Positions 60,811 to 64,000 of a stretch of 64,000 bases of DNA are shown here, piece after piece. The DNA lies in assembly GCF_029813785.1 (NCBI RefSeq), contig NZ_JARVKY010000035.1, positions 1-64,000 on the forward strand, in the 5' to 3' direction. A model generated the notes under the pieces. That model was not told where the DNA came from. It saw nothing but the letters and a program-made list of their open reading frames with translations, and ran no database searches. The translations under genes and the position numbers were made by a program. The stretch is from Streptomyces sp. DH41 (GTDB taxonomy: Bacteria > Actinomycetota > Actinomycetes > Streptomycetales > Streptomycetaceae). Positions within the stretch are counted from its first letter, which is position 1. Every line of letters starts with the position of its first letter.

Positions 60811-63800
60811 ATGAACCACATGGCCGTGGCGGGCACACCGGCCGCCGGACGAGCGGGGGAGCGGGGAGAGACGAGACGGCCGGAGGGGTTCGTTCCGTCC
60901 GTCCCCGTCCGGCTCGCGGCGGTCTTCCTGCCCGCGCCTCTTCCGCGTGACGGGCGGATCGCCTTCTGGGACCCCGGCGACGGGCCCGTCACCGCCGTCT
61001 TCCCAGGAGAGGGGTCCGCTGTCGTCGGACCGCCCGGTAGCGGGACCGCCGCTGCCGCGTCGTCCGGAAGCGCGTCTGCCGCCGCCGAGGCCCTCGGGGA
61101 CGGCGCCCGGCCTGCCGGGATCACAGAGCTCACCGTCGTTCGGCGGCACGGCGCCGGCGTGCGGCGCAGGACGACACCCGCCCTGTCGCTGCCACTCGGC
61201 GAAGCCCTGCCTCTCCTGGTGAGCGCCCGGCACGACCCGGCCGCCCATCCGGCCACCGCCTGCTGGGGCGCCGCGGCCCTGCACGCCCTGCGGCTCACCG
61301 CACGCGGCCGGCTGCTGCCCGGCCTGACGGCGACCGGTCACGACGCCTGGCGGGCCGGCCCACTGGACCCCGACGACATCGCGCACCTGCGGGCGGTGGC
61401 CGCCGCCCTGCCCCCGGAGGGCCACGCGGTCCCCCTGGACGGCCCGGGCCCGATCCGGCTGCCGGAGCCGGAGGCACTCCTCCGCGCCTTCCTGGACGCG
61501 GTCGCCGACACCCTGCCACGCACGCCGGCCGCGCCCCACGCCTCGGGCCGGCCCTTCGCCGCACGCGCCGGCCAGCGCCTGCCCGACGCGCACGACTGGG
61601 CGGCGGAGGTCGCCGCCGGCATGGACGCGGGCGTGCGGATCTCGCTCCGCCTGGACCTGTCGGCGTACGACCTGTTCGACGGGGACGACGCCGCGGCCGG
61701 GGCAAGCGGCGGCAACGGCGGTGTGCGCAGCGCGGGGGCGGCGGTCGTCCAGGTGCACAGCCTCGCCGATCCCACCCTCGTGGCCGACGCGGCCGACCTG
61801 TGGTCGGGAGCCGCCGACACGGCGTTCGGCCCCCGCGCGCGCGTGGACGCCGCCCTCGCGGTGCGGCGCGCGGCGCGCGTCTGGCCGCCCCTCGACCGGC
61901 TCACCGAGCAGGACGTGCCCGACGTCCTCAGCCTCTCCGAGGAGGAGGTCATCGACCTGCTGGGCGTGGCGGCCGGCCGGCTCTCCGCCGCCGGGGTCGC
62001 CGTGCACTGGCCCCGCGACCTGGCCCAGGACCTCACCGCGACCGCGGTGGTCCGGCCCGCGCCCGGCTCGGCGACCGACGGCACGGGCTTCTTCGAGAGC
62101 GAGGACCTCCTCCAGTTCCGCTGGCAGCTGGCGATCGGCGGCGACCCGCTCACCGAGGCCGAGATGGACACCCTGGCGGAGGCCCACCGCCCGGTCGTCC
62201 GGCTCCGCGACCGGTGGGTGCTGGTCGACCCGGCTCTCGTCCGCCGCGCCCGCAAGCGCGACCTCGGTCTGCTCGACCCGGTCGACGCCCTGTCCGTCGC
62301 CCTCACCGGCAGCGCGGAGGCCGACGGCGAGACGGTCGACGTGGTGCCGGTCGGCGCGCTGGCCGCCCTGCGCGACCGCCTCACGGCCGGTGTCCGCCCC
62401 GCCGAACCGCCGCCCGGCCTGCACGCCACCCTCCGCGACTACCAGCTGCGCGGCCTGGCCTGGCTCGACCTCATGACCTCCCTCGGCCTCGGCGGCTGCC
62501 TCGCCGACGACATGGGCCTCGGCAAGACGGTCACCCTCATCGCCCTGCACCTCAAGCGGGCGCGCACCGAACCGACCCTGGTGGTCTGCCCCGCCTCCCT
62601 GCTGGGCAACTGGCAGCGGGAGATCACCCGGTTCGCGCCCGGCGTCCCCGTCCGCCGCTTCCACGGCCCCGACCGCTCCCTGGACGACCTGACCGGCGGC
62701 TTCGTCCTCACCACGTACGGCACGATGCGCTCCGCCGCGGCGACACTGGCCGAGCGGCACTGGGGCATGGTCGTCGCGGACGAGGCCCAGCACGTCAAGA
62801 ACCCGTACTCGGCGACGGCGAAGGCCCTGCGCACGATCCCGTCCCCGGCGCGCGTGGCGCTGACCGGCACACCCGTGGAGAACAACCTCTCCGAGCTGTG
62901 GGCACTGCTCGACTGGACCACCCCAGGACTCCTCGGCCCCCTCAAGTCCTTCCGCGCCCGGCACGCGCGCGCGGTGGAGAACGGCGAGGACGAGGAGGCG
63001 GTGGAGCGGCTCGCCAGTCTGATCCGCCCCTTCCTGCTGCGCCGCAAGAAGTCCGACCCGGGCATCGTCCCGGAGCTGCCGCCGAAGACCGAGACGGACC
63101 ACCCCGTCCCACTCACCCGCGAACAGGCCGCGCTGTACGAGGCGGTGGTGCGCGAGTCGATGCTCGCCATCGAGTCGGCCGAGGGCATGGGCCGCCGCGG
63201 CCTGGTGCTCAAGCTCCTGACCTCGCTGAAGCAGATCTGCGACCACCCCGCGCTGTTCCTGAAGGAGGAACACCCGCCGGGCGGCGCCGACCGGCTTACC
63301 GCCCGCTCCGGCAAACTCGCCCTGCTGGACGAGCTGTTGGACACGCTGCTCGCGGAGGACGGTTCGGCCCTCGTCTTCACGCAGTACGTCGGCATGGCCC
63401 GCCTCATCACCGCCCACCTGACCGCCCGTGCGGTCCCGGTCGACCTGCTGCACGGTGGAACGCCGGTGCCGGAACGCGAGAACATGGTGGACCGGTTCCA
63501 GAGCGGGGCCACGCCCGTCCTCGTCCTGTCCCTGAAGGCCGCCGGCACCGGTCTGAACCTCACCCGCGCGGGCCACGTCGTGCACTTCGACCGATGGTGG
63601 AACCCGGCCGTCGAGGAACAGGCCACCGACCGCGCCTACCGCATCGGCCAGACCCAGCCGGTCCAGGTCCACCGCCTCATCACCGAGGGCACGGTCGAGG
63701 ACCGCATCGCCGAGATGCTCCAGTCCAAGCGTGCTCTGGCCGACGCGGTCCTCGGCTCCGGCGAGGCCGCCCTCACCGAACTGACCGCCCGTGAACTGTC

Positions 63801-63831
63801 CGACCTGGTGTCCCTGCGGAGGCCGTCATGA
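60811..63831 (+). CDS. SNF2-family DEAD/DEAH helicase
   Basis: About 1006 residues from ATG 60811 (an ATG at 60778 is possible). The N-terminal half is a helicase-associated SNF2_assoc-type region; then the SNF2 motor: DDMGLGKTVTLIAL (motif I), DEAQHVKNP (motif II), LTGTPVENNLSELWALLDW (III), VFTQYVGMARLI (IV), AGTGLNLTRAGHVVHFDRWWNPAVEEQATDRAYRIGQ (V-VI). ATP-driven remodelling of protein-DNA complexes, typical pair with a SWIM zinc-finger protein downstream. Confidence 0.95.
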   Translation: MNHMAVAGTPAAGRAGERGETRRPEGFVPSVPVRLAAVFLPAPLPRDGRIAFWDPGDGPVTAVFPGEGSAVVGPPGSGTAAAASSGSASAAAEALGDGARPAGITELTVVRRHGAGVRRRTTPALSLPLGEALPLLVSARHDPAAHPATACWGAAALHALRLTARGRLLPGLTATGHDAWRAGPLDPDDIAHLRAVAAALPPEGHAVPLDGPGPIRLPEPEALLRAFLDAVADTLPRTPAAPHASGRPFAARAGQRLPDAHDWAAEVAAGMDAGVRISLRLDLSAYDLFDGDDAAAGASGGNGGVRSAGAAVVQVHSLADPTLVADAADLWSGAADTAFGPRARVDAALAVRRAARVWPPLDRLTEQDVPDVLSLSEEEVIDLLGVAAGRLSAAGVAVHWPRDLAQDLTATAVVRPAPGSATDGTGFFESEDLLQFRWQLAIGGDPLTEAEMDTLAEAHRPVVRLRDRWVLVDPALVRRARKRDLGLLDPVDALSVALTGSAEADGETVDVVPVGALAALRDRLTAGVRPAEPPPGLHATLRDYQLRGLAWLDLMTSLGLGGCLADDMGLGKTVTLIALHLKRARTEPTLVVCPASLLGNWQREITRFAPGVPVRRFHGPDRSLDDLTGGFVLTTYGTMRSAAATLAERHWGMVVADEAQHVKNPYSATAKALRTIPSPARVALTGTPVENNLSELWALLDWTTPGLLGPLKSFRARHARAVENGEDEEAVERLASLIRPFLLRRKKSDPGIVPELPPKTETDHPVPLTREQAALYEAVVRESMLAIESAEGMGRRGLVLKLLTSLKQICDHPALFLKEEHPPGGADRLTARSGKLALLDELLDTLLAEDGSALVFTQYVGMARLITAHLTARAVPVDLLHGGTPVPERENMVDRFQSGATPVLVLSLKAAGTGLNLTRAGHVVHFDRWWNPAVEEQATDRAYRIGQTQPVQVHRLITEGTVEDRIAEMLQSKRALADAVLGSGEAALTELTARELSDLVSLRRPS

Positions 63832-64000
63832 CCCCCCGGCCCGCCGATGAGGCCCGCCGCGCCCTGCGCGAGGCTCGCGAGCGCGGTGAGGGGACGCCGG
63901 GCCCCTCCGCCGATGCCGATGTCCATGCGGGGCCCACGGAGCGCGAGCCGGCACGGGAACACGGACGGGGCCTGAGCCAGGACCACGACCGGGCCGAGGA
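63828..64000 (+). CDS. 5' part of a gene coupled to the SNF2 helicase
   Basis: ATG 63828 overlaps the helicase stop by 4 nt (ATGA) and opens a frame to the window edge (MTPRPADEARRALREARERG onward). The start is charged and Glu/Arg-rich. From the usual order in actinobacteria, a SWIM zinc-finger protein is likely, but the recognisable part lies outside the window. Confidence 0.6.
   Translation, partial: MTPRPADEARRALREARERGEGTPGPSADADVHAGPTEREPAREHGRGLSQDHDRAE

Overview
This 64 kb window is high-GC actinobacterial chromosome. Codon usage, GTG starts, GGAGG-type ribosome sites, leaderless genes and family content (LAL regulator, DUF5955, TIGR04222, CUT2 sugar cluster, RNase Sa-like enzyme) point to Streptomyces. 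The gene order resembles, from memory, the purine/glyoxylate region of S. coelicolor. No rRNA, tRNA, CRISPR array or prophage was seen.

Layout. (1) 0.4-7.7 kb: a large LAL LuxR regulator, a GAF-LuxR regulator and two overlapping acyl-CoA synthetases. (2) 7.8-22.6 kb: glyoxylate and purine catabolism: glyoxylate carboligase (gcl), catalase, tartronate semialdehyde reductase, hydroxypyruvate isomerase, a small YheO/DauR-like pair, OHCU decarboxylase, HIU hydrolase, uricase, two NCS2 purine permeases and a guanine/8-oxoguanine deaminase. (3) 22.7-35.9 kb: miscellaneous genes: thioesterase, histidine phosphatase, MmyB-type regulator, SMP-30-like secreted protein, AlaA-type aminotransferase divergent from an HxlR regulator, a VWA surface pair, two divergent IucA/IucC (NIS) siderophore synthetases, and a TetR/zinc-free alcohol dehydrogenase pair. 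(4) 35.98-39.78 kb: a lower-GC accessory island between two 81-bp direct repeats, carrying hypotheticals, an ECF sigma factor with a putative anti-sigma and a transposase remnant, followed by a HipA-like kinase. (5) 40.8-47.5 kb: malate synthase, a MocA-like cytidylyltransferase, the IclR regulator AllR, allantoinase and allantoicase. (6) 47.6-53.5 kb: SDR, DHFR-like protein, secreted RNase, two-component system and P450. (7) 53.7-60.7 kb: a GntR-controlled sugar cluster (Gfo/Idh, GntR, CUT2 ABC transporter, ROK kinase). (8) 60.8-64 kb: SNF2 helicase and the start of its partner.

How it fits together. Sections 2 and 5 form one pathway split by about 20 kb: urate to allantoin, allantoate and ureidoglycolate, then glyoxylate, which is used by malate synthase or by Gcl-GlxR-Hyi; catalase removes the peroxide made by uricase. 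The most notable pattern is that the promoters of these scattered units share two different palindromes. One is a 15-bp TTCC-N7-GGAA box, usually in tandem exactly 21 bp apart (gcl, hyi-glxR, aceB, allR; one copy at katA). The other is a 17-bp TTCAAC-N5-GTTGAA box (katA, uraD operon, aceB, allantoinase). This suggests two overlapping regulons. The sugar cluster has its own TTGTCCGGACAA operator. Another recurring pattern is short tandem repeats, each of different sequence, beginning at or just after stop codons.
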